Part shown: piece after piece, positions 1 through 8,400 of the stretch
Layout of the letters: each line of letters starts with the position of its first letter
How positions within the stretch are numbered: the stretch's first letter is position 1
Source: an uncultured Lentisphaerota bacterium
GTDB lineage: Bacteria; Verrucomicrobiota; Lentisphaeria; Victivallales; GWF2-50-93
Length of the DNA: 41,839 bases
Direction: 5' to 3'
Assembly: GCA_903872565.1 (NCBI GenBank)
Contig: CAIQLG010000338.1
Coordinates: forward strand, 1 to 41,839
Position numbers and translations under genes: made by a program
The notes under the pieces: model-generated
The model's input: only the letters and a program-made list of their open reading frames with translations
Told to the model about the DNA's origin: nothing
The model's database searches: none

Positions 1-291
1 AAAAGGCATTTTGAAAATTATGAATGCATTATTTTCTGCATATCTTCTTGATTTGCAACAATCCAGCAATCCATTTATCCAATAATCCATGGGACGATAC
101 TGCCCCTTTTTTGCAATATTTATTGCTTCTTTCACGATCTTCTTGGCTTGGCACTCACACTTTTCGCAGGTTTGTTTGACGTAGCCAATAGCCTGATCCG
201 TCTGCCCCCTGCTGCGTAGTTTGTCATCGCCGATTAATGCGCCCGCCGCTTCCTCTATGCGTCCCTTCACTACTTCTGCTGAACCTTTCAT
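1..291 (-). CDS. CsbD-like stress protein, runs off the left edge
   Basis: CsbD-family small hydrophilic stress protein; the family is induced by general or osmotic stress and its biochemical role is unknown. Reading from ATG at 291, the first ~55 residues (MKGSAEVVKGRIEEAAGAL..., then a Cys-rich CEKCECQAKK stretch) are almost identical to the complete CsbD at 14573-14773. An AAAAAGGAG ribosome-binding site lies just upstream. The complete paralogue stops after 66 residues. This copy has no stop before the window edge (at least 97 codons), because its 3' part reads into a copy of an interspersed repeat (positions 1-91). It could be an extended or degraded C-terminus; the true end lies outside the window. 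It is downstream of the terminator of the 427-4974 gene, so it probably has its own promoter or depends on readthrough. Confidence 0.75.
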   Translation of the reverse strand, partial: MKGSAEVVKGRIEEAAGALIGDDKLRSRGQTDQAIGYVKQTCEKCECQAKKIVKEAINIAKKGQYRPMDYWINGLLDCCKSRRYAENNAFIIFKMPF

Positions 292-352
292 GATGTAAAC
301 TCCTTTTTGTTTTTTACGAATTGTCTCATAATAGCCTCGATATGTCTTTGGT

Positions 353-401
353 TAAAAAAAGGAGAAGGGCCGGCGTTCCATGGTGGAGAGCGCCGGCCCT
401 T
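353..401 (-). terminator. Rho-independent terminator of the 427-4974 gene
   Basis: A perfect 10-bp GC-rich stem (AGGGCCGGCG at 366-375 with CGCCGGCCCT at 391-400) is followed on the minus strand by a T-rich run ending in seven Ts. It starts 26 bp after the stop of the large surface-protein gene. The sequence, including the loop word CTCCACC, resembles the terminator at 23905-23944. Confidence 0.85.
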
Positions 402-426
402 TGAATTTCTGCCCGGGCCGATCTGT

Positions 427-2260
427 TCAGCGGCTCCATGTCTTGCTGGTGCTGTTCTTCCGCAGTATCTCGACAGTGCTGCTAAATATCATAGTTTCGA
501 CGGCCGTAGGCACTTGCAGTTGAATCTGCATCTGGTATGAGGTCGGTGCGCCAGGATCATTGAGCGGAATATTGGTGCCCGCGATCCTGGAAGCCAGCAT
601 TGTGAAGGTGTGATTATTGTTGTCAATTATGAAGCTGGTGATTCCTGGGGCTTTGCTCTTATAGGTCCACTTTGCGCCACTGCCAATCATCTGTGCGAAG
701 ATTATAACGGAAGTGGCATCCCCGATCTTGATTGTGATGTCGCCGGTGGGGGCAACCTCTCCGCCGCCATCGGCCTCTATCACACCCGTGACCTTGACGT
801 TGAACACGTCACCGCCCTGCTGTTTCTGCTGGTTCACCTGGGTCTTGTTGCAATTGTACAAGCCGGTGAGAGTAATGTTCGATGTGCTGTTGAATGTGAG
901 ACTGGAGGCCTTGTCGATCTTGGTCGAACATGGGCACTCGAATGTGCCGAGCACAAGCGGAATATCCAGTCCCGCTCCTTCGATTGTCAGGCGCAGTGGC
1001 AGATCGTACAATATCATGGCCGTCGTGTTTGGCACGCCTATCGCAGTGCGCAGGTCCAACCCCTTAATGTCAAATGAGTAGGAACCGTGCAACCAGTCGA
1101 ACTTGAACTTGTAAGTGATGCCATTGATCACGCCGGAGGCCTTGCCGTTCGAGTCCATGGCCACGGCGGGCATCAACTGAATGCCGCTGACGCGGAGCAC
1201 CGCGGTTGCGCCGGTCAGTTTGCTGGAGCCTCCGCGCGGGTTGATCATGCCGCTGATGCTCAGCCTGTCGTCGGAGATTCCGGCGGCGTGCTTGGCCCAG
1301 TTGATGCTACCCCTCATCTTCGAGAGATACATGCCTCCATCATCCTGTGGCAGAGTTGCGATGTCGCCGTTGAATGCGACCTCGGCACTGAATGCCAATG
1401 CCCTGCCTTCCATCGTGCTGCTTGTATTCATAGTGATTGATTGGTCGGCCATGATGGTTCCTTTGAATACGGAAGACGTGCCAAGAACAGCCGAAGTGCC
1501 TACCTGCCAGAAAATGTTTCTTGCCCGTGCACCGCCGGCAAGTATGACCTTTATCCCGCTGCCCACCTGAAGATCTTGCGCGCACTGGAAGATCCAGACA
1601 TCGTTCGGGCCACCAGTAAGAGTTACGTCAGATCCAGTTATCAAAGCGCTAGTTGTGAATTTATATAGGCCGGGGACTAGGTTCAGCCCGCCGATATTAC
1701 CACCATTCGGATTAAGGAAGGACCCTGTCGGTACTGGTGTACGTCCGGCGGCGTCGTTGTACGCTATTGTCAAATAGTCCTTGGCCGCTGTCAACAGTAC
1801 AGGATCGACGACCGAACCTGCAGGCCCGCTGGCATCGACCGCATAAATTATCCCGTTCACCTGAGCGTCTGTCACCCCTATGGCTGATCCGGCGATCGGA
1901 CTTGCTCCGACATCCCCATTGATGGTGCCACCACCTGTCGAGGTGACTGCGGCTCCGGCAAGAATGACAAAATTTACATTCGAACCAAGATCCACCGGCG
2001 CTAACGTGCTCGAAGACGATTTGAAGACCGTCACTGTGTAGTTCTGGATTGAGAAATCTTCAGCCGTGACCGGATAAAGAACTGGATTTGTAAAGTCCTG
2101 GACAACACCGGAAAGCGGGTTGATCTCTGCAAGCGGGCTTACACTGATCGTCGGAACAAGTGCCGTCAGATTAGTGTTGAAGGGTACAGTCACTGCGACT
2201 GTCTTGGTTTCTTCATCAACTCTGCCATTTCCCAGAATTTTAAATGATGTGATAGCCTTT
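427..2260 (-). repeat. 1.83-kb segment duplicated at 18042-19880
   Basis: The last third of this gene (DUF5018-like unit, second DUF3494, C-terminal module) matches 18042-19880 closely at the DNA level. Long stretches differ by only a few bases, including at third codon positions. The 5' parts of the two genes are much less alike. Confidence 0.85.
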
Positions 2261-4974
2261 CCCGAAGAAGCGGGAGCTTTAACGACTATCACAGTGTAGG
2301 TGACCACCGTAATTCCGTCCTGGGCCGTGATTACCAGCTTGTTGCCATAGACTACAGGGTTCGCTATCGTTGCGCTGTTCCAAGTCTGGTTTGGCTCGCC
2401 CTTTACCAGTGCGGCGAGGAACGCCACCTTGGATGTGTTGAACGGAACTCCAGAAATAGTTTTCGCACCGGCGGCGACGCTGACCGAATATATTGCGGAT
2501 GTGACCGTGGCGATCCTGCTGGCAGATAATTGGAGTACTGTGAGAACAAACGGCTTCGTGGCGATTGCCATGCCTTTGGTGAGTGTCGCTGTAAAAATCA
2601 CAGTTGCATCCCCGGATACAAAGGTGGGTCTGTTTATTGTCTGTCCATTGGTTGAAACTACCGCAGGCGTGCCGGACGACCATGTGATAGTGGAAGCATT
2701 TACAGAACCTATTGATGGCAATGGATTTGTGAGGGCAACAGTGATGTGCGCCAGATCAGGATTTGATCCCCTCATCATTGAATCAACAAGGGCGGCCTTG
2801 TCGGCTTCGGCTTTAGCTATGTCAGGATTGACATCAACCGTCACAGTATATGTGACTACTGTTGTTCCGTCCTGGGCCGTGACTACCAGCTTGTTGCCGT
2901 AAACAACGGGGTTTGCTATCGAGTTGCTGTTCCAGGTTTGATTCGCCTCGCCTTTCGCCAGGGCGGCGAGGAATGCCACCTTGGATGTGTTGAACGTAAC
3001 TGCGGCAATAGTTTTCGCACCGGCTGCGACGCTGACCGCATATGTTGCGGATGTGACTGTTGCGATCGTGCTGGGAGGCAGTTTCAGTACTTTGAGCGTA
3101 AACTGCTTAGTGGCGATAGCGGCACCCCTGGAGAGTGTCGCTGTAAAAATGACAGTGGCATCGCCGGATGCATAGACAGGCCTGTTGATAGTCTGCCCAT
3201 TGTTCGATACGACAGCAGTCGTGCCGGACGACCATGTGATCGCCGAGGCATTTATGGAACCGCTTGATGGCAAAGGTTTCGTGAGGGCGACCGTGATGTG
3301 CGCCAGATCAGGATTCAATCCTCTTATCATTGCATCCACCAGCGCGGCCTTGTCGGCTGCGACTTTCGCAATGTCAGGGTTGGCATCAACCGTCACAGTG
3401 TAGGTCAATGCTGTTATTTCATCCTGGGCCGTGACTACAAGCATGTTTCCAGAGACCACGGGATTCGATATTGCCGAGCTGTTCCAGGTCTGGTTCGCCT
3501 CGCTTTTCGCCAGGGCGGCAAGAAAGACCACCCTGGATGTGTTGAACGGAACTGCAGTAATTGTCTTCGCACCTGCACCGATGCTGACAGTGTATGTTGC
3601 GGATGTGACTGTGGCGATATCGCTTGGAGGCGACTTCAGCACTGTCAATGCAAATGGTTTCGTGTCGCTTATGACGCCTTTGACAAGTGTGGCTGTAAAA
3701 GTGACAACCACGTCGTTCGAAGTGAAGGCAGGCCTGTTTATTGTCTGTCCGTCATCCGAAACTACCGCAGGCGTTCCGGACGACCATGTGATAGTGGAAG
3801 CATTTACGGAACCGCTTGAGGGCAGGGGGTTGGTGAGGGCTACTGTGATGTGCGCCAGATCGGGGTTAAATCCTTTGATGTCATTGTCAAGCAGCGCAGC
3901 CATGTCGGCTGCGACTTTTGCTATATTGGGATCGTCAATCTCGAAAGTCGTGGAAATAGTATGTGGTGCAATGACGTCCGTGAATGTGTGGCTTGTAGGT
4001 GCGCCGATTGACACGCTGTCCACAAGGACATCTAAAACATGATATCCTGGAACAGCCACTATTGAGAAAGCCTGATTTCCATGATAAGCCACAGATATTG
4101 TGCCGGGCGGGGAGATTGAGCCGTTTGGACCGGCCGTAGCTGTTATCGCGTTGGGTGGCAGGTTGCAACTGGCACCGGCGAATGTAATTGCGGCAATACG
4201 CGCCATTAATCTGCCCTCTATCGTGGTAGTGGCGCCTACCGTAATGGCCTGGGCGGCCATGATAGTACCTTTGAAATCGGCTGATGCTCCAATTGTCGCC
4301 TGAGTGCCAACCTGCCAGAAAATATTATTTGCCTGTGCGCCGCCAGCCAGGACGACTTTTAATCCGGCGGTCATTGCAAGATTAGTTCCTATCTGGAATA
4401 TCCATACATCGCTGGGACCACCCGTCAGTGTGACGTTTCCTGCTGTTATACTGGCCGTGGTCGTAAATTTGTAGAGGCCAGGTGCGAGGTTCATCCCGCC
4501 GATATCGCCTGCACCGGGATCCAGGAAGAGTCCTGTGGGTGTGGGCAATCGTCCGGCGGCATCAAAGTACGCCGTGTTCAAATCGTTCTGGGCAGCGGTC
4601 AGCATCGCAGGATTCATCACCGAACCAGCAGGCCCGCCTGCATCCACTGCATAGATTGTCCCATTCAATTGAGACGAGAGCAAGCCTGTGATGGCTGCCC
4701 CGGTGGTCGGGGTCTGGCCGACATCCCCAATAATTGTGCAGGCAGGTGTTCCAGTGATTGCGGAAGCGGCCAGAATTGTGAAATGTGCGCTAGTTTTCAT
4801 ATCTACCGGACTAGGACCTGCCGCCATCATGGTTTGAGTAAACATCAGGCCCGCCGCAACGGCAAGCCCCATTATGATCTCTTTCGTTCCCTGCATTCCA
4901 GTTGCACGTGCGGGAGGTGAATTCATCGAATGTTTAATTATCTCCTGAAGCCTGTCTCTAAGTGTGTTTTTCAT
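427..4974 (-). CDS. Giant secreted protein: DUF3494 (ice-binding-like), B-repeat, three Ig-type modules, DUF5018-like, DUF3494, shared C-terminal module
   Basis: 1515-residue secreted or cell-surface protein of unknown function. Residues 1-52 form an extended signal peptide (basic GTKEII, hydrophobic core, MMAAG). DUF3494/ice-binding-like domains lie at ~62-272 and ~995-1203 (GDVG, GLYKF, TGGPxDVWIFQ, NIFWQVG, FKGTIMA motifs). A divergent InlB-type B-repeat is at ~276-346. Three copies of a ~184-residue pair follow (348-530, 533-715, 717-897): an aBig_2-like atrophied Ig domain (ITWSSG, INRP, TFTATL) plus a second ~85-residue beta unit. A DUF5018-like domain is at ~905-985. The last ~300 residues (1214-1515) are the module shared with the other three large proteins. 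DUF3494 proteins include ice-binding adhesins, but many members show no known ice activity, so a freezing-related role is not established. The ATG at 4974 has AAGGA upstream and aligns with the MKNT start of the 18042-21248 protein. Promoter near 5073-5132; terminator follows. Confidence 0.9.
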   Translation of the reverse strand: MKNTLRDRLQEIIKHSMNSPPARATGMQGTKEIIMGLAVAAGLMFTQTMMAAGPSPVDMKTSAHFTILAASAITGTPACTIIGDVGQTPTTGAAITGLLSSQLNGTIYAVDAGGPAGSVMNPAMLTAAQNDLNTAYFDAAGRLPTPTGLFLDPGAGDIGGMNLAPGLYKFTTTASITAGNVTLTGGPSDVWIFQIGTNLAMTAGLKVVLAGGAQANNIFWQVGTQATIGASADFKGTIMAAQAITVGATTTIEGRLMARIAAITFAGASCNLPPNAITATAGPNGSISPPGTISVAYHGNQAFSIVAVPGYHVLDVLVDSVSIGAPTSHTFTDVIAPHTISTTFEIDDPNIAKVAADMAALLDNDIKGFNPDLAHITVALTNPLPSSGSVNASTITWSSGTPAVVSDDGQTINRPAFTSNDVVVTFTATLVKGVISDTKPFALTVLKSPPSDIATVTSATYTVSIGAGAKTITAVPFNTSRVVFLAALAKSEANQTWNSSAISNPVVSGNMLVVTAQDEITALTYTVTVDANPDIAKVAADKAALVDAMIRGLNPDLAHITVALTKPLPSSGSINASAITWSSGTTAVVSNNGQTINRPVYASGDATVIFTATLSRGAAIATKQFTLKVLKLPPSTIATVTSATYAVSVAAGAKTIAAVTFNTSKVAFLAALAKGEANQTWNSNSIANPVVYGNKLVVTAQDGTTVVTYTVTVDVNPDIAKAEADKAALVDSMMRGSNPDLAHITVALTNPLPSIGSVNASTITWSSGTPAVVSTNGQTINRPTFVSGDATVIFTATLTKGMAIATKPFVLTVLQLSASRIATVTSAIYSVSVAAGAKTISGVPFNTSKVAFLAALVKGEPNQTWNSATIANPVVYGNKLVITAQDGITVVTYTVIVVKAPASSGKAITSFKILGNGRVDEETKTVAVTVPFNTNLTALVPTISVSPLAEINPLSGVVQDFTNPVLYPVTAEDFSIQNYTVTVFKSSSSTLAPVDLGSNVNFVILAGAAVTSTGGGTINGDVGASPIAGSAIGVTDAQVNGIIYAVDASGPAGSVVDPVLLTAAKDYLTIAYNDAAGRTPVPTGSFLNPNGGNIGGLNLVPGLYKFTTSALITGSDVTLTGGPNDVWIFQCAQDLQVGSGIKVILAGGARARNIFWQVGTSAVLGTSSVFKGTIMADQSITMNTSSTMEGRALAFSAEVAFNGDIATLPQDDGGMYLSKMRGSINWAKHAAGISDDRLSISGMINPRGGSSKLTGATAVLRVSGIQLMPAVAMDSNGKASGVINGITYKFKFDWLHGSYSFDIKGLDLRTAIGVPNTTAMILYDLPLRLTIEGAGLDIPLVLGTFECPCSTKIDKASSLTFNSTSNITLTGLYNCNKTQVNQQKQQGGDVFNVKVTGVIEADGGGEVAPTGDITIKIGDATSVIIFAQMIGSGAKWTYKSKAPGITSFIIDNNNHTFTMLASRIAGTNIPLNDPGAPTSYQMQIQLQVPTAVETMIFSSTVEILRKNSTSKTWSR
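2284..3933 (-). repeat. Three ~553-bp coding repeats (Ig-type module pairs)
   Basis: Three in-frame direct repeats encode the aBig_2-like plus partner domain pair, residues ~348-897 of the surface protein. Phrases such as the one encoding NPDLAHITVAL recur about every 553 bp. They are protein domain repeats, not a CRISPR or mobile element. Confidence 0.85.
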
Positions 4975-5072
4975 TTTAGTAATTCCTTGTGAGTTTTTCC
5001 GGGCACTTCGAAAGTCTTATTGGCAGATTATGCTCCTTACTTTCTGTCGTTAAATTTATCGTCTTGAAAGGT

Positions 5073-5132
5073 ATAATAGGCGGACCTTGACCGTATGCTA
5101 TGGGGTGAAACCTTACTTCCATATGGGGTGAA
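5073..5132 (-). promoter_or_regulatory. Direct-repeat operator and -10 box, copy 1
   Basis: On the + strand GGGGTGAA occurs at 5102-5109 and 5125-5132, exactly 23 bp apart (TTCACCCC in the transcribed direction). A conserved AAGTAAGG lies between them and ATAGCA follows the proximal copy. A TATTAT -10-like hexamer (5078-5073) follows 17 nt after ATAGCA. There is no good TTGACA -35, so an activator binding the repeats next to the -35 position is likely. It would drive the gene starting at 4974 with a ~90-nt leader. Confidence 0.65.
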
Positions 5133-5180
5133 GAACTACCGTAACGAACAAAATCCTAAATTTCAATATCTAAATCCATA

Positions 5181-5435
5181 GTCATCCCACAGGATGACGG
5201 ATTGATGGATTATTGACTTTGAGTTCAGAACAAGCAAAGATGCATGGGATTGAATGGAAATATAAAAAAGGCATTATTTTTAGTGTCAGGGTGTCATCAT
5301 TATTTTTTTTAGGAAAATAACTGTGTCAGAGTGTCAGAGGAAAAACTTTGACTCTTTGATACGTTGACACTTTGACACTTGTTTAAGGCTATGCGGTATT
5401 GGTGCATATCTCCTTGATTTGCAACAATCCATTGT
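5181..5435. repeat. Composite interspersed repeat, copy B
   Basis: It begins with a small perfect hairpin (GTCATCC, CACA loop, GGATGAC), continues with GGATTGATGGATTATTGA and a block of TGTCA/TGACA words (5281-5382), and ends in GATTTGCAACAATCCA. The same order of parts occurs inverted between trpD and lipA (32748-32960), and its right end recurs at 1-91. No coding potential was seen. Confidence 0.7.
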
Positions 5436-5468
5436 TAAGCAAAAGGGGATTATCGGCAAGGTGCTCGA

Positions 5469-8400
5469 TCAGGTGCTTGACAATGTCGCCGTCATTGTCT
5501 GTCTTGGGCTGGAATCTTGAATTTTATGTGGGACTTTAATTTCCACGGCATGTTCAAGATGATCGTCCTGGAGAGGAATTGTATCTCCGGATATTTCTTG
5601 TCCATCGAGATAGGACAGATTGGTGTCTGCCGAATCAGCAGGGGATCGGGTGATGGTGATGTGATAAACCGTTTGGCGGTAACGGTAGTGGATTTTGAAG
5701 GTCTCCCACGTTTTAGGCATACGTGGAGCCACTCGCAATTTATCTCCCTCCAGATTTACGCCCAGCAGAGTTTCAATCAGCAGCCGGTACATCCAGCCAG
5801 CAGAACCGGTATACCAGGTCCATCCGCCACGCCCCATGTGAGGTGCGACTGCATAGACATCCGCCGCTACAACGTAAGGTTCAACTTTATAGGTGGCGAT
5901 TTGCTGGGGTGTCCCTCCGTGATGGATGGGATTAAGCATGGAGAAGAGCTCCCACGCACGTTCACTTTCTCCCATTAATGCGAAGGCCATGGAGGCCCAA
6001 ATCGCGCTATGGGTGTATTGGCCTCCGTTCTCGCGCACACCAGGAATATATCCTTTTATGTAACCTGGGTTCGGTACTGACTTGTCGAAAGGCGGATCAA
6101 GCACTTGAATCAGCCCAGTGTCTCGGTGGACCAGGTACTGATCCAGGGATTGCATTGCCTGGCGCGAGCGGGACGGATTGCCGGCACCGCTGATAACCGA
6201 CCAGCTCTGTGGCAGGGAGTCAATCTGGCATTCCAAATTGGTCTTGGAACCGAGCGGATCTCCGTTGTCGAAATAGGCGCGACGATACCATTGCCCGTCC
6301 CAGGCGTGCAGTTCTATATTATGTTGCAGTTGCCGCGCCTGAGCCACGCAGCGGTCGGCAAAGGAAATATCTTTGTGAGATTGCGCCAATTCGGCAAACT
6401 TGATGAGGACATCGTAAAGGAAGAAAGCCAGCCATACACTTTCGCCGCGCCCCTTATTTCCGATCCGGTTCATGCCGTCATTCCAGTCCCCGCAACCAAT
6501 AAGCGGCAGACCGTGTTCTCCGAATCTCAGTCCGCGTTCGATGGCACGCACGCAGTGTTGGTAAAGCGTGGCCGACTCCTCGGAGCGGCTTGGCAGATCA
6601 TAGTAGGCTTCCTCCTCGAGCTTGACCGGGCGAGCTTCCAGAAATGAAATTTTCTCGTCGAGTACCCCGGTGTCCGCGACACACGAGACGTAACGGCATG
6701 TCACGTAGGGCAACCACAGATAGTCATCCGAGAAATTCGTCCGCACGCCACGTCCTGCCGGCGGATGCCACCAATGCTGCACATCGCCTTCCCGGAATTG
6801 ATGTGTGGCGGCGCGTAGGAGATGCTCGCGGGTGAGAGATGGTGCGGTATGCACCAGTGCCATCACATCCTGCAGCTGATCGCGGAACCCATACGCACCA
6901 CCGGACTGATAAAAGCCTGTCCTTCCCCAGACTCGGCAGCTCAAGGTCTGGTACAACAGCCAGCCGTTCGCCATCACATTCACTGCGGGATCCGGAGTAT
7001 CCACGTTTATCGCGCCTAGTGTCTGATTCCAATATGACCAGACCCCCTCGAGTGCAAAACGACTGGCGTCTGTCCGTCGAAAACGCTGGATCAGGTTTTG
7101 CACATCACCGGCGTTCCGGCCTACGCCGAGTCGAAAACTCGTTTCATGTTCCTGTCCGTCAGACAAGTTGAAAGCGATTTGCACTGCGCCGCACGGATCC
7201 AGCCCCGCACCGACTTTGCCGGAAAGGCGTGTGTTCTTAAGTGATGCTGGCTGTGACAAACTGCAGTTTCTTCCGATGAACTCTTTCCGATCTCCGGTGA
7301 GTGTGCGCGTTGCATCATTGACATCAAGGAAAACGATGCGATCTGGGAATTCGGTGTTGTAATAGTTGCGGGCCAACAATGCACCAGTCTTGATGTCCAC
7401 TTCTGTTTGCACATGCAAGAGGCATTTGTTCCTCAAGTCTCCCAGCACCCATTCCCAGTAACCGGTGACCGACACCCGGCGCGGACGTCCTGAGACATTG
7501 TGCAATTTCAAGACCGAAAATTTAACCGGCGCGTCTATCGCCACATAAACCCACAGTTCTGAAGCTATGCCATTTTCCGTGTGTTCAAATACGGTGTAGC
7601 CGAAGCCATGCCGGATGACATAGGGTGTCGCACCTCGTGCGGGCAGGGGTGTCGGCGACCAAAATTGTCCGGTCTGTTCATCTCTAATGTAGAAAGCCTC
7701 GCCGGTGGTATCCTGGACGGGATCGTTGCTCCACGGAGTCAGCCGGAATTCATGGGCATTCTCAACCCAGGTATAGGCGGATCCGCACTCGGAGACAACC
7801 GTGCCGAAATAAGGATTGGCCAGAACATTGACCCAAGGCGCGGGCGTCATCTGGCCGGGCTGGAGGGTGATGACATATTCATGGCCGTCGCGGGTAAAGC
7901 CGCCAAATCCGTTATGAAAAATCAACTCGCGCTGAGAGAGAACCGCAGGCGGATCGACCGACCTGGAGCGGGAGGGAGTAAGTATTGGAACCGAGGGTTC
8001 CAAAACACTTCGATGCTCAAGTTGCTCCGTCAAGGTTCCCTTCTCGTCGTCCAGGACGATTCGCGCCGCGGATAACAGAAGCACGCGATCATCGTTCGGA
8101 ATTTGTTCGAGGCGCCGGACGAAAATTCCCCCTGGCTTGTCCAGCATCTGCGCTTCGATCCCCGAAGCGATAAGACTGATTATCTGATCCTGCAGGGGTT
8201 GGTTGTAAACTGAAACGTCTTCGTTCAAAATGACAAGTTCGACTGTCAGTCCTTTCATGCGCCAGTAGGAGTGTGCCCGGATCAGCTGCCGGACAATCTC
8301 TATCTTTGCCGAGTCGCTTATGCGGAGCAGTACGAGCGGTGCGTCGCCGGAAATGCCATAGCTCCAAAGGCCGCTTTGGCCGCGCCTGTTGCTGCGCAGA

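Larger units (their letters stand above)
4975..5468. other. 494-bp gap: promoter plus interspersed repeats
   Basis: No convincing gene. It holds the promoter/operator of the 427-4974 gene (5073-5132), a tail of AATCCTAAAT/AATATCTAAATCC words shared with the 16.4-kb and 21.45-kb promoters (5150-5178), and a long composite repeat (5181-5435). The cyclic-glucan synthase gene ends at 5469. No clear terminator was recognised for it. Confidence 0.7.

Noticed and set aside
2284..3933. Possible CRISPR-like or satellite array
   Set aside because: Units are ~553 bp, in frame and encode beta-domains; there are no short repeats with unique spacers.
5100..5132. GGGGTGAA repeats as replication iterons or phage attachment sites
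   Set aside because: There are only two copies per site, always the same distance upstream of a gene start with a -10 box, and no replication or integrase gene is nearby.
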